DNA from: Corbicula japonica
Taxonomy: Eukaryota > Mollusca > Bivalvia > Venerida > Cyrenidae
DNA length: 64,000 nucleotides
Assembly: GCA_038501625.1 (NCBI GenBank)
Contig: JAZAYU010000015.1
Coordinates: forward strand, 6,842,991 to 6,906,990
Direction of reading: 5' to 3'
Shown here: positions 13,401 to 21,731 of the stretch, one piece after another
How positions within the stretch are numbered: the first letter of the stretch is position 1
Layout: each line of letters begins with the position of its first letter
Made by a program: the position numbers and the translations under genes
Notes under the pieces: model-generated
The model's database searches: none
What the model was told of the DNA's origin: nothing
Seen by the model: only the letters and a program-made list of their open reading frames with translations

Positions 13401-14320
13401 TTTTGGTTATATACAGGATGCAGACTGGTACCAGAACTAACATTTACAGATACACCCGAGGTACTTGCAGGATTTGTCTGATATGTCTGTGAACTCATCA
13501 AACTGCTCTGATCAACATAGGATTTCTGGAATATTGAACTTGGATTTCCCACAACTCCTTGATTCTGCTGACTGCCAGCTTCAATCTGCAAACCTCTTGA
13601 AAATGCATCTGCAGTCCTCATATTTACATTTCCTGACTGTTGTGGCACAAAGCTACTAATTTCATTCTGCTGTGGTACCAGGTTTTGAGGTTTCACACTA
13701 CTAGAAGCCTGAAATTGAGGTAGGTTACTACTACTACTAGTAGTGTGAAGTTGTTGTTGTTGAAGTATCTGCATTTGCAAGTTACGCTGGAAACTGTCCA
13801 CAAACTGGGTCACCTGCTGTTGGGATAATCCTGGTATGTTCATCGTTCTCGGATTTATGGAACCACTTCCTGCTGCCCGTATCATTTCTTCCATGGTTCT
13901 TTGTAACTGCTGGTGTTCTCCTTGAACCCACATCTGTTGTTGTTGCTGAAACTGTTCTTCCATAATTCTTTGCTGTTCCTGCAGCATTTTCTGTTGTTCC
14001 TGTAAAATTCTTTGTTGTTGTTCTCTTTGCTGCTGCAACTGGTGTTGTTGCTGCTGCTGTTGTTGTAAGACTATCTGTTGTTGTTGTTCCCTCTGCTGCT
14101 GTAGCAACTGTTGTTGTTGTATTTGCTGCTGATAATGTATTTGCTGCTGGTGTTGTATTTGCTCTTGTTGTTGTATTTGCTGTTGTTGTAGCTGCTGCGG
14201 TTGTTGTATTTGCTGTTGTTGTAGCAAAAACGGAGGCTGAAGCATCTGTTGATTTGGGTTCTGGTCGTACCGGACACCCATATTTGATCCGTAATTACCA
14301 TGACTCCCTGGATTATTCAT
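1180..14320 (-). CDS. gene A: Gln-rich, two-RRM, matrin-type zinc-finger RNA-binding protein
   Basis: Eleven coding exons on the minus strand: 12386-14320, 11464-11500, 9948-10012, 9387-9472, 8239-8381, 7077-7442, 6116-6810, 4131-4323, 3080-3289, 2185-2321 and 1180-1410. Every junction has AG/GT and the phases agree, giving about 1365 residues (1347 codons to the possible donor at 1236). The order is a Gln-rich N-terminus, basic nuclear-localisation-like run (616-639), RRM1 (about 666-741), Pro/Ala-rich linker, Ser/Arg-rich region, RRM2 (about 1096-1168), RS-like region, matrin-type C2H2 finger (C1263, C1266, H1278, H1284) and a charged helical tail. By architecture it resembles the Matrin-3/RBM20/ZNF638 family of nuclear RNA-binding and splicing proteins, but direct orthology is not claimed. 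The ATG at 14320 begins the longest open frame; no upstream in-frame start is seen. Confidence 0.85.
1481..1566. repeat. 26-nt-arm inverted repeat (hairpin)
   Basis: Arms 1481-1506 and 1541-1566 are inverted copies with about two mismatches around a 34-nt loop. The hairpin lies in gene A intron 10, just upstream of exon 11. Confidence 0.6.
2185..2321 (-). CDS. gene A exon 10: matrin-type C2H2 zinc finger
   Basis: 137 nt after TCTCCAG. Encodes YYLCVLCEVTLTWKDIADH then MVGYKH, that is C-x2-C-x11-H-x5-H, the matrin/U1-like finger spacing, with the HxxGxKH ending typical of this class. The donor is ATT|GTAAGT. Confidence 0.86.
3080..3289 (-). CDS. gene A exon 9: basic RS-like linker
   Basis: 210 nt. 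Encodes EPKRRRSANRELSRRSRR and two near-copies of a Gln-Glu-Arg-Val-Lys-Ser-x-Pro-Ser-Thr-Arg-Gly-Ser-Glu segment. It is an internally duplicated, highly basic RS-like stretch between RRM2 and the zinc finger. Both ends are in phase 1. Confidence 0.8.
4131..4323 (-). CDS. gene A exon 8: body of RRM2
   Basis: 193 nt after an ATTGCAG acceptor. Continues RRM2 with helix 1 (HELEALLKEYL), strand 2 (GVRFQVRDG), strand 3 (ATADIYVSNF), helix 2 (ETKMMTTKLHGF) and strand 4 (ATLRADWTR). RNP1 is again degenerate. The donor is CTAG|GTATT. Confidence 0.84.
4498..6096 (+). mobile_element. pearl/HINE-like element with about eight 159 bp core repeats
   Basis: Inverted ends (GTGTCGCCTGC at left, GCAGGCGACAC at right) flank a tandem array. 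The last four units are exactly 159 bp apart (5401, 5560, 5719, 5878). Because 159 is divisible by three, the array gives a spurious 219-codon open frame. A tandem core of about 160 bp between distinct ends is the known layout of bivalve pearl elements. A second copy lies inverted at 62016-63562. It sits in gene A intron 7. Confidence 0.78.
6116..6810 (-). CDS. gene A exon 7: Ser/Arg-rich region and first strand of RRM2
   Basis: 695 nt. Encodes many SP, SR and RS dipeptides (SRSRSLSPYRSG) and about three imperfect copies of SLSPVRSQGHQRS, so this is an RS-like region. It ends with the RRM2 RNP2-like strand YCVHVENLPSDIQQ. The donor CAG|GTAGAT lies about 20 nt from the end of the HINE-like element at 4498-6096, which fills most of the following intron. 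Confidence 0.83.
7077..7442 (-). CDS. gene A exon 6: Pro/Ala/Val-rich linker
   Basis: 366 nt beginning after a TTTTAG acceptor and ending AGTGAAG before GTAGAG. It encodes a Ser-rich start, a Pro/Ala/Val-rich low-complexity middle (for example VPATAPVPAVSVPVDTSVPP) and an Arg/Asp/Ser end that leads into the SR-rich exon 7. No folded domain is evident. Confidence 0.78.
8104..8195 (+). repeat. terminal fragment of the 159 bp-core HINE family
   Basis: Contains the ccggacggacaa...atccctatgt...gcgacaca-like end shared with 6000-6096 and 62016-62110, without core repeats. It sits just downstream of gene A exon 5, in its intron. Confidence 0.5.
8239..9472 (-). CDS. gene A exons 4-5: rest of RRM1
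   Basis: Exons 9387-9472 and 8239-8381. Exon 4 encodes helix 1 and strand 2 (ILELLTHYNF...EVWIARHN). Exon 5 encodes a degenerate RNP1 (KICAFVKL), helix 2 (SKRVISEMSGF) and strand 4 (MQLRFT). The aromatic residues of canonical RNP1 are mostly absent, as in Matrin-3-type RRMs. The junction codon AT|T gives Ile. Confidence 0.83.
9948..11500 (-). CDS. gene A exons 2-3: start of RRM1
   Basis: Exons 11464-11500 (37 nt) and 9948-10012 (65 nt). The split codon G|AT joins 'EHDLD' to 'DEDPEHVQAQ', followed by the RNP2-like strand VFITNMP. Both are too short to show as ORFs but fit in phase with their neighbours. The intron between them carries a complete mariner-like element at 10465-11442. Confidence 0.82.
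10100..10440. repeat. decayed HINE-like core repeats
   Basis: Two diverged copies of a 'gaaattncttncaggaattaga...gacacgaaat' unit, with 'ccatgaccttgacaataacc' between them. This resembles cores of other families in the window, but the ends are not recognisable. Confidence 0.35.
10465..11442. mobile_element. mariner-like non-autonomous element
   Basis: A 978 bp element with 21 bp terminal inverted repeats (CGAGGGTTGTCCCA... and its complement, two mismatches) flanked by TA on both sides, the target duplication of Tc1/mariner elements. No transposase frame is recognisable, so it is a MITE or a heavily decayed copy. It fills the intron between gene A exons 2 and 3. Confidence 0.72.
11960..12066. 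repeat. dispersed palindromic repeat
   Basis: Contains tccagatcagcc...ggatctacac arms around a short loop and matches the family near 1130, 14600, 31930 and 40400. It lies in gene A intron 1. Confidence 0.5.
12386..14320 (-). CDS. gene A exon 1: Gln-rich N-terminal domain
   Basis: One 645-codon exon. Residues about 25-145 are dominated by Gln from CAG/CAA codons, with long QQQ runs. They are followed by a Ser/Thr/Asn/Gln-rich low-complexity stretch and a basic cluster (GRKRDQPVKRK) near residue 616, a probable nuclear localisation signal. The exon ends ACC ATT CAG before GTAAAA. Such a composition is typical of disordered, condensate-forming regions in nuclear RNA-binding proteins; that role is inference. 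Confidence 0.88.
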
Positions 14321-14599
14321 GGCTTATGGTAACAATAAATTTAAGTATGGTGTTGATAAGGACTTGACATCATCTTGGTATCTTTATCTACCAGGATATT
14401 TCTTTTCTTTGTATTACCTGGAATTTGAAAATATTTGTACATGTATTTCGTAAATTCATAAAACAGGCTTCTCTACAATGCCGAATCCCCACAAAGCTTT
14501 GAAAGATTTCATAGTGGTTTTTCTTGCAAAACACAATATTCACTACATGCTGAGTTTATCAGATATTTTAACCCTTGCCTCCATATATAAGCCATTATT

Positions 14600-14800
14600 G
14601 CATGGGTGAAGTGTTGATCCAGATCAGCTGGCACATTCAAGCCATCTGATCATAATCAACACTATTTCTTTTTAATTCATCAGGTTATTTCTGATCAAGA
14701 GGTGACCAGTGCAGATCCAGATCAGCCAGCAATGACAGGCGAATGAACTAGATCTGCACTCGTCCCACATTCATCAAAATGCGTATATATGGAGTAAAGG
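14600..14800. repeat. dispersed palindromic repeat, upstream of gene A
   Basis: Two blocks of the 'gatccagatcag' family in opposite orientation. It lies about 300 bp upstream of the gene A start codon, between the gene and the Tigger element, so promoter sequence may overlap it. Confidence 0.45.
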
Positions 14801-15416
14801 ATTATTGGTGCTATAAATGCCGAAAATTGCTCAAGTAGCTCGAGGATTTAAAAAGGGCAGAGCAATGTAAAAACTGGGGAGAGGTGAATTTTAATCCTGT
14901 ATATCAATACAGTGGAATCGCGATAACTCGAAACGCGATAACTCGAAATGACGGTTTAACTCGAAGTCGGCCACTGGTCCCGTCAATTTTCCTTATATAT
15001 TCAACTAAAAATAGTTGCGATAACTCGAAACGCGATAACTCGAAATTCGCGATATCTCGAACATATTAATAAGTCCCTTGAAAAGGAAATAAGAGCAAAT
15101 TAATCGCGATAACTCGAAGTACATTTACTGACACGGTTTTTCACACCTCCCGCGAGGTTGTTCGAAGTCTTTTGTTAATTGCCAACTTGTCAACAAGAGT
15201 TGTTAGTGGCACGTCATTTTAATGATTTGAGTGTGAAGCAAACAATAAGATTGATTTGTCTCAAATTAGTGTCATACAAACATTTGGAGTTGTTAATTTT
15301 TCTTTCTATAAAACGTCCTTTAATTTTCTGAATTCCGTATTCCACAGCTTGTATCAATCAGCAGACGACAGTTCGCATACGGCATAACGAAAAATAATAA
15401 AATTATTAATACATTT

Positions 15417-15542
15417 TTCCGAGCAATCCAGCGAAGGGCCCGGGTAACTGGGAGGATACCTGGATCGGAATACAACTAATCTTTCTATTCCGAGTAATTC
15501 AGTGAAGGGCCCAGGTTATCTGGGAGGATAGCTGAATCGGAA
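15417..15542 (+). repeat. two 54 bp direct repeats abutting the transposase ATG
   Basis: Copies at 15417-15470 and 15488-15542 (ttccgag...gaagggcccgggtaactgggaggata...atcggaa) are about 85% alike. Each has partly inverted ends (ttccga/tcggaa). The second copy ends on the A of the transposase start codon, so the pair forms its leader. Confidence 0.7.
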
Positions 15543-17128
15543 TGTCGGCAACCGGGAAAAAAGGCGAAAAGCGGAAGTGTAAACGGGAGACAATCGAGCT
15601 CAAGTACCAGGTCATCGTAGAAGTAGAAAAGGGCATACGCTCGAAGACAGGTATCGCTAAAGAATTCGATATTAAGCCAAGCACACTATCAACATGGCTA
15701 AAAGAAAAAGATACCATTAAAGAGGGGTTCAATGATTTCGGACCCAAACGGAAGTCTATGAAAACTGGGAAATGGGAAGAGCTGGAAGCGGCACTTCTGA
15801 AATGGTTTAGGACTGCACGTGACCAAGGAGCAATACTGAATGGGGCAGTATTGTTGGAAAAAGCAAATTTCTTTGCTGCTAAGATAGGGATAACGGATTT
15901 CGCAGCCAAAACTGGATGGCTTTCTAGGTTCAAGGACCGAAACGGGATTGTCTTTAAGTCCGTTTGTGGCGAATCCAAATCTGTAGATGATTCTTCCGCC
16001 GCCATGGCTGAGTGGCAATCAAAACTGAAAGTTCTATTACAAAAGTATAAACCGGAAGATATATACAATGCTGATGAAACTGGTATCTTTTACAAGATGC
16101 TCCCAGACAAAACATTAGAGATGAAAACTGTTGATTGTCATGGAGGCAAGAGATCTAAAGAGCGCCTTACAGCACTAGTCTGTGCGAACATGAGTGGAAC
16201 AGACAAGCTTCCTCTACTTGTGATCGGAAAATCAGCTAACCCCCGCTGTTTCAAAAACGTTAAAAATCTACCAACAAAATACACATCGAATCAAAAAGCC
16301 TGGATGACCTCAGAAATATTTGAAAAATGGCTAAAAGAAATTGACGATCGAATGAAAAAGAAGGGCCGGAAAATAGCAATGATCATTGACAACTGTCCAG
16401 CTCACCCTAAACTGGAGCGTCTGCTTAATGTTGAGCTGGTGTTCCTACCACCCAACACAACCAGCAAAACTCAGCCAATGGACTAAGGGGTCATAAACAA
16501 CCTCAAGGTCCATTACCGAAAGCGCATCGTCCTACGCCAGATCGATGCCATAGACCGAAATCAGGAATTCGTCCTAACAATCCTTGACGGTCTACGCTAC
16601 CTCCGGCAAGCATGGGATTGTGTAACACAAGTAACAATAGCCAATTGCTTTCGCCACGCAGGGTTCACCTTGGAAAAGGAATCAAATCAAAATGTAGAAG
16701 AAGATGACCAGGACGAACTTGACGATATACCCTTGGCGAAACTGTCTGCGCTAGGAAATAGAGTTGTCCTGACTGAATTTATCCACTTCTCTGACAATGT
16801 GCCCACATCAGAGACAATTTCAGATGATGATATCATCTCCGATGTACTAGCGGCGCGCCAATCTCAGAATGACAACAACGACGATGATGAGGAAGATGAG
16901 AACCAAACCACAGACCAAACCGCAGACAAACCAGCACCAGACTTAAACGCTACCATGGACCATCTGAATGGCCTGATTGAATATTTTGAGTGTAGGTCAA
17001 ACAGTGAATGCGAATTGTCAATGTTAAATAATCTACATCGAACTCTACTTCAAGACAAATTAGAGCATTTGAGCAAGTTGCGTCAAAGTTCTCTAGTCGA
17101 ATTCTGTGACTCCCGTGCTGCTTTGTAA
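15542..17128 (+). pseudogene. Tigger-type transposase, one nonsense codon
   Basis: A frame of 528 codons from ATG 15542 to TAA 17126, broken only by TAA at 16484-16486. The N-terminus has a pipsqueak-like helix-turn-helix (about 15-60) and a CENP-B-type DNA-binding domain (about 75-140). The DDE_1 catalytic core has D178 (NADETG), D283 (IIDNCPAHP) and D314 (QPMD), giving DD30D. The stop directly follows D314, where the family usually has Gln in the D-Q-G motif, so one C-to-T change (CAA to TAA) would explain it. The acidic C-terminal tail (residues 376 on) is otherwise open. An AATAAA lies at 17170. The element is recently inactivated, or the allele is broken. Confidence 0.88.
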
Positions 17129-17599
17129 TATTGTATTTTGTAGCATGTCATGATATGTTGTTGCTCTTAAATAAATGTGTACTGGTTGCTTTTCTTTATA
17201 ATTTATGCTGAATATATCTGCATGTAGGTCGTAACGCTATTGTGTGTATTTGAATGATGATGCACTGTATACATGTATGTCTCGTTTTGGTACAATGATA
17301 TTTGTTAACATTTGTTAAAATGATGTTTCTACGTTGATCTTTTTGTATATAATCATGAAAAAAAACTGAGTAATAAAATAATTTAAAACATAATTATCTT
17401 GTTTTATTGAGCAAACTTTACAACAAACGTTTGTTACGTACTTACCGTATGGTGTCGTAATAATTGCACGTCGTTACTTTCTTAATACTCGCATGGTATT
17501 TTGGAAAAGTCAAAGTCGCGATAACTCGAAGTTCGCGATAACTCGAAGTAAATCGTCAGTCCCTTGGGACTTCGAGTTATCGCGATTCGACTGTATATG

Positions 17600-18319
17600 A
17601 CACCGGCAGGTAACATGCTAGTAGCCTGAGGCTAAGCTTGCAGGGTTTTTTTTCTCAACAAACTTTCACCAAATTGTTGGTATCTTCTCTTGGAAAAACC
17701 TGTTCCCATTATAAATCACTTTTCCCCTTGTAAAGTGTTATTTTTTTATCAGAAATAAAACAAATACCTAGTAATTTTTAGTTGAGTGCAATCTATTTCA
17801 TCTTAAATCTGCACATTTTTAATGAAGTTCTGATTAGAAACTAGGTATGCACAATATCATCATATAACATGCACTTTTCGTGGACTTTAACTTCTCGTGG
17901 ATTGGCCGGAAATCAAGTTTGTGCGTGAGCAGACATCGTTCTGCAAGATCTGCATATCTCATATCGAGGTCATAGGTCAACACTATAAATTCAACAATTT
18001 TGAAATCAAACTCTGTTTTGTGCTTGAAATTGTTTACAAATCTTACCAGTCAGTTCAATTTTTATCAATTTCCATCAATACATAAACATATACTTCTTAA
18101 AATAGCGTTAAAAATATGAAAGACTTCCGATTTTCAAGCAACCATTTTTTGTCTGCTTTGTTTACATCTTTTCCCGCCATTCGATACGTCAGCAGTTGTA
18201 TTGTAAGGCCAAACCAACATTTAAAATTGGGTTTTCAGTGACAACTAATTTAGCTTTATATGGTCATTATATCAACTATCAACACTATAAACGTTTCCCT
18301 ACAAGTACATACAACATGA
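17600..18319. other. non-coding DNA, possible gene A upstream region
   Basis: No coding or repeat signal. The stretch around 18160-18200 has several CpGs (cccgccattcgatacgtcag) in AT-rich surroundings. It might include a distal promoter or 5' untranslated exon of gene A, but nothing in the sequence proves it. Confidence 0.3.
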
Positions 18320-20482
18320 CAGGGCTCTCGCGAGGGGGCGACTAGGGCGAAGAAGGCGCCCGATCCGGTCAAACTTACCCGTGTCTAAGCATCAAAGCGA
18401 AAATGACTTCGCCTTAAAAATTCAGAAGCAGCTAACGTAAAACTTAATAAATTTCTCTTCCCATTTCTCATGTATACTACAGTTATTACCTAACTTGAAA
18501 AATATCGTCGCTTGTCATCCGATAACGTTAGCTCCGCCTACATCTCCATATAAGGAAAAATCAAAACTGGCTCTAGGTAAACATTATATGCGAATCAGTT
18601 ATATGATACTGTGACGTAACCTGGAGGTCAATTCTAATTTGATTGACGTGTCAATTATGATTGTTTGATAATTGCCAATAATGTAACGGATTAAACAACC
18701 GGTGACAGTTTGTGTATGTCGGCATTCTTTTAGAAATTAGAGTGGGTAAGTGTAGCCTTATTTGTTTATACAAACGGATAGCTCTGAATGACAAACCTGA
18801 TGAGTAAATCTTTTTCTTAAAGATGGACCCTGCTGATTTCTAAAGGTGCGAATGATTAAATAAATTAATGCATTTTCATAGGTTTATAAGTTGTGAGGCA
18901 CTTCTCGTAATTTTCGAGAAATCAGTTGTAGATTCGCGTTCAGAAATATCTCTTGTGTCCTGGCGACTGGGCGATTCGCCCAAACCGGGTAGTAAACGTA
19001 AGCCTTCAGACTCGGAAGATTCTTAGGCGAAAAATGTAGGAACTCGTGACAAGAAAAAAAAACGAAAAATTTGACGCAACTTTGAACTTCAGCTGAACAT
19101 TGAATCAAAAAGAGGGAGATGCAGTTGTTTTCTTTGTCCCTCCCCCACCCACACAAACACACGAAATAATATAGTTATTACGTGTTTGGTTATTGCTGGA
19201 TTCCGGCCATATCAAGTGTAGATTTTTTTATTATTTTAATAATACTTGTGTTTAATATGTTAATATGTAATAATAATTGGGTTTGTGTGTATTTTCGCTG
19301 ACCAACTGGATGCCATCAAGAGGTCTAACCTTTGTGCTGAAAAACCTATGCTTTTACTATCACACTTTAAGTTAAACAGTGTTACTACATATAGCAAATG
19401 TTGTTGATTCATCAAATAAAGTTTTAGTATGTAGTTGTTGTTCTTGTTTGAAACAAAACTTAATAGATGTAGAAGCATGGTACACATATCACTTGTCGCC
19501 GAAGTCTCCCACTTCTCCTAGTCCTATAAATATGATGTCGTAAATGCGTATTTATCATTTTTTTTATTTTATGGCAATTACGACGTCATATTGCCGAACG
19601 CAGTTTTCGTGTCGCACGTTCCGACCAATTTTCAGTCGGGACAATTATCTAAGTTATCGGCAAATTTACAACATGACAGGCCTAAATATAGCAATATTTC
19701 ATTAATATTACCATTATTCTTGCTTCATACACATAAATTACTTACATTTTCCAGTTATAATCTATGATAATCCATTTTAATTTCCACCACAGTATTTTTG
19801 TATATGCTGCTCTCAGCCGTGTAGACATTGCTCGATTCTGATTGGCTAATGTAAATCATGCATCCGCCTCATATTATACAGTACTAATTAGACGAATTAC
19901 AAATAAATAGATGTTTTTTATAATATTAATCATACTTCCATATAAAATCGGACAGAAATATATATTTTCTTGATAATTAAAGTTAGCGTACAATAGTTTG
20001 ATTGTTTTTCTTACTGTTTAAAGGACATAACCTGACTATTGAAAATATTATTTCCTTCTACGAATTTTTTACGCAACTGTCAATCGGGAATATGTCAAGT
20101 GAAAGTTCTGCATACACAGTACTTGAATATAATTTCTTACCGGATTTAATTCATGTTTACCAATGATTTGATGCTTAAAGGTGAATTTTGTTATAAATTT
20201 TCAGTGCCTTATCATTTAAAGCTGAGATTATGACTTTCTGTAAACTTTTTGTTAAAACTAAATATGCGACATGTTTTTGATGCATGGCGTTTAGAGGTAA
20301 AGCTTGCCAATAAATGAAAAATATAAAATGTCAAAATATTAAATGTTAAAGGTTAAAGAAGCATGTATAATTCCTCTAAATATTTGGAGTACCACTTCTC
20401 CCTGAAGTCTCCTCACTTCTCCCGAAACTGAGCTGAGGGAGAAGTCACTTCTCCCTAAAATTTCAATGTAGGGAGAGCCCTG
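18320..20482. mobile_element. TIR DNA transposon, non-autonomous
   Basis: Ends CAGGGCTCTC and GAGAGCCCTG are inverted, and CATGA directly flanks both (ending at 18319 and starting at 20483), a possible 5 bp target duplication. Inside near the ends are GC-richer 'gggcgaa' and 'cacttctccc' runs. No transposase frame is visible in 2.16 kb. CAGGG-type ends suggest a hAT-like element, which is inference. Confidence 0.55.
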
Positions 20483-20784
20483 CATGAAAATCTTAAAAGT
20501 GAAAATGGTTCATAAAAATTTGTTTTGTTGCAGAATCTAAACAGCTGTTTCCCAAGGTTTTTGCTGATTCTGTCAGCTGGTCCGTGTCAGGACCCAACAT
20601 AATGATTGTCGGCAAAAGCCAGAACCTCTGGCTTGTGGTTATGGACATTTCAGTTCAGAATATTCTGTTGTTATCTGCTAATTTATTGAAAAACTTTTCG
20701 TACTTTACCAAACTTTCCAAAGTCTTGCATGCAGAATTATAAACGGTGACGTGCAAATTGCTCTTCGTGTAGAAGAAAAACGTA
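20483..20784. other. intergenic spacer
   Basis: AT-rich spacer between two transposons, with no gene or repeat signal seen. Confidence 0.4.
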
Positions 20785-20792
20785 GTTTTAAG

Positions 20793-21723
20793 GGTTGTGG
20801 GTAAAACCCTGACCAGACCCAGACCCAGACCAGACCCCGGAAACTAACGATATGGTACGGAAATCTTCGTTCGTTTCCGACAATTGTCTAAAACAATCAC
20901 GGTGACTATATATAAAGAGATATATTTGTTTCTTTTTTTGTGTGGAAAACTATAGAAATTTGTGCAGGATTAAGCATTCTATAAGATGTGGGCGCTTATG
21001 AATTTGTTATCAAATTGAGATTTGCCCTAAAGGGTATTAAAGTAAAATTATATTAAAATGTACGAACTATTGTCAATCAGTTATGGGATTGTATTAATTT
21101 TATAATCAATTAGGTGCGCAATTTAATTAAATTGATGAAATGCTTTAATTTTAAGTCACAAATGTAAATTAATATAGAAAATTACAGAAAATAAGATCAT
21201 TGAGGTTGGTTTTGTGTATTTACTGATTTAAGCTGTAAAAAGTCACCGATTAGCACTTAAGAATCGTAATATGATTATTATGCTGACTTGTCTTTTAATG
21301 GTTTAAAAATTATTATCTTGTGTGATAATTGTTTTATAATCATTTTTTTCATAACTAGTGATGAAAGTATTTGGCGAAAATTGCAATAAACAGAATATTG
21401 ACCAGAGCTTAATTTTCTCATATATTATACAATGAGTTTTGTCCGTCAAATTATGATTATGGAGATTGTAAAGCAGTCTGTTCTCAGTTAATTCTGAAAT
21501 TTATTATTTCATATTTTTAGCAGTGAAAAGAATTAAGATTAGGATATAATTTAAAGCTTCAAAAAACACACACAAAAAAAACGAATCGCTAAATAACACA
21601 CAATTTCATGTCGTTATTGTTATCGTAATGTAATGTCGGAAACGAGCGAAGATTTCCGTACCATATCGTTAGTTTCCGGGGTCTGGTCTGGGTCTGGGTC
21701 TGGTCAGGGTTTTACCCACAACC
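20793..21723. mobile_element. MITE with about 90 bp near-identical inverted ends
   Basis: Both ends begin GGTTGTGGGTAAAACCCTGA and continue through a gaccca/ctgggt run to ttcgttcgtttccgaca, with one mismatch over about 90 bp. GTTTTAAG (20785-20792) and GATTTAAG (21724-21731) flank it, an 8 bp duplication with one change, suggesting hAT-type mobilisation. The 750 bp interior is AT-rich and non-coding. The near-identity of the ends suggests a recent insertion. Confidence 0.8.
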
Positions 21724-21731
21724 GATTTAAG

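Larger units (their letters stand above)
14910..17593 (+). mobile_element. pogo/Tigger DNA transposon
   Basis: A 2684 bp element. The left end CAGTGGAATCGCGATAACTC and the complement of the right end differ at one position over 23 bp. TA flanks both sides (14908-14909, 17594-17595), as for the pogo branch of Tc1/mariner. Further copies of GCGATAACTCGAA lie just inside both ends (about five left, three right) and are candidate transposase-binding sites. It carries one transposase frame with a single internal stop. It lies 590 bp upstream of gene A, in the opposite direction. Confidence 0.9.

Noticed and set aside
14071..14301. Asn/Ser/Tyr-rich minus-strand frame
   Set aside because: An out-of-frame reading of the gene A poly-Gln codons.
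15499..16068. Minus-strand open frames of 189 and 106 codons in the Tigger element
   Set aside because: Antisense shadows of the transposase, which carries the recognisable domains on the plus strand.
16487..17128. Separate gene after the transposase stop codon
   Set aside because: It is in the same frame as the transposase and continues its C-terminus, so it is the same broken gene.
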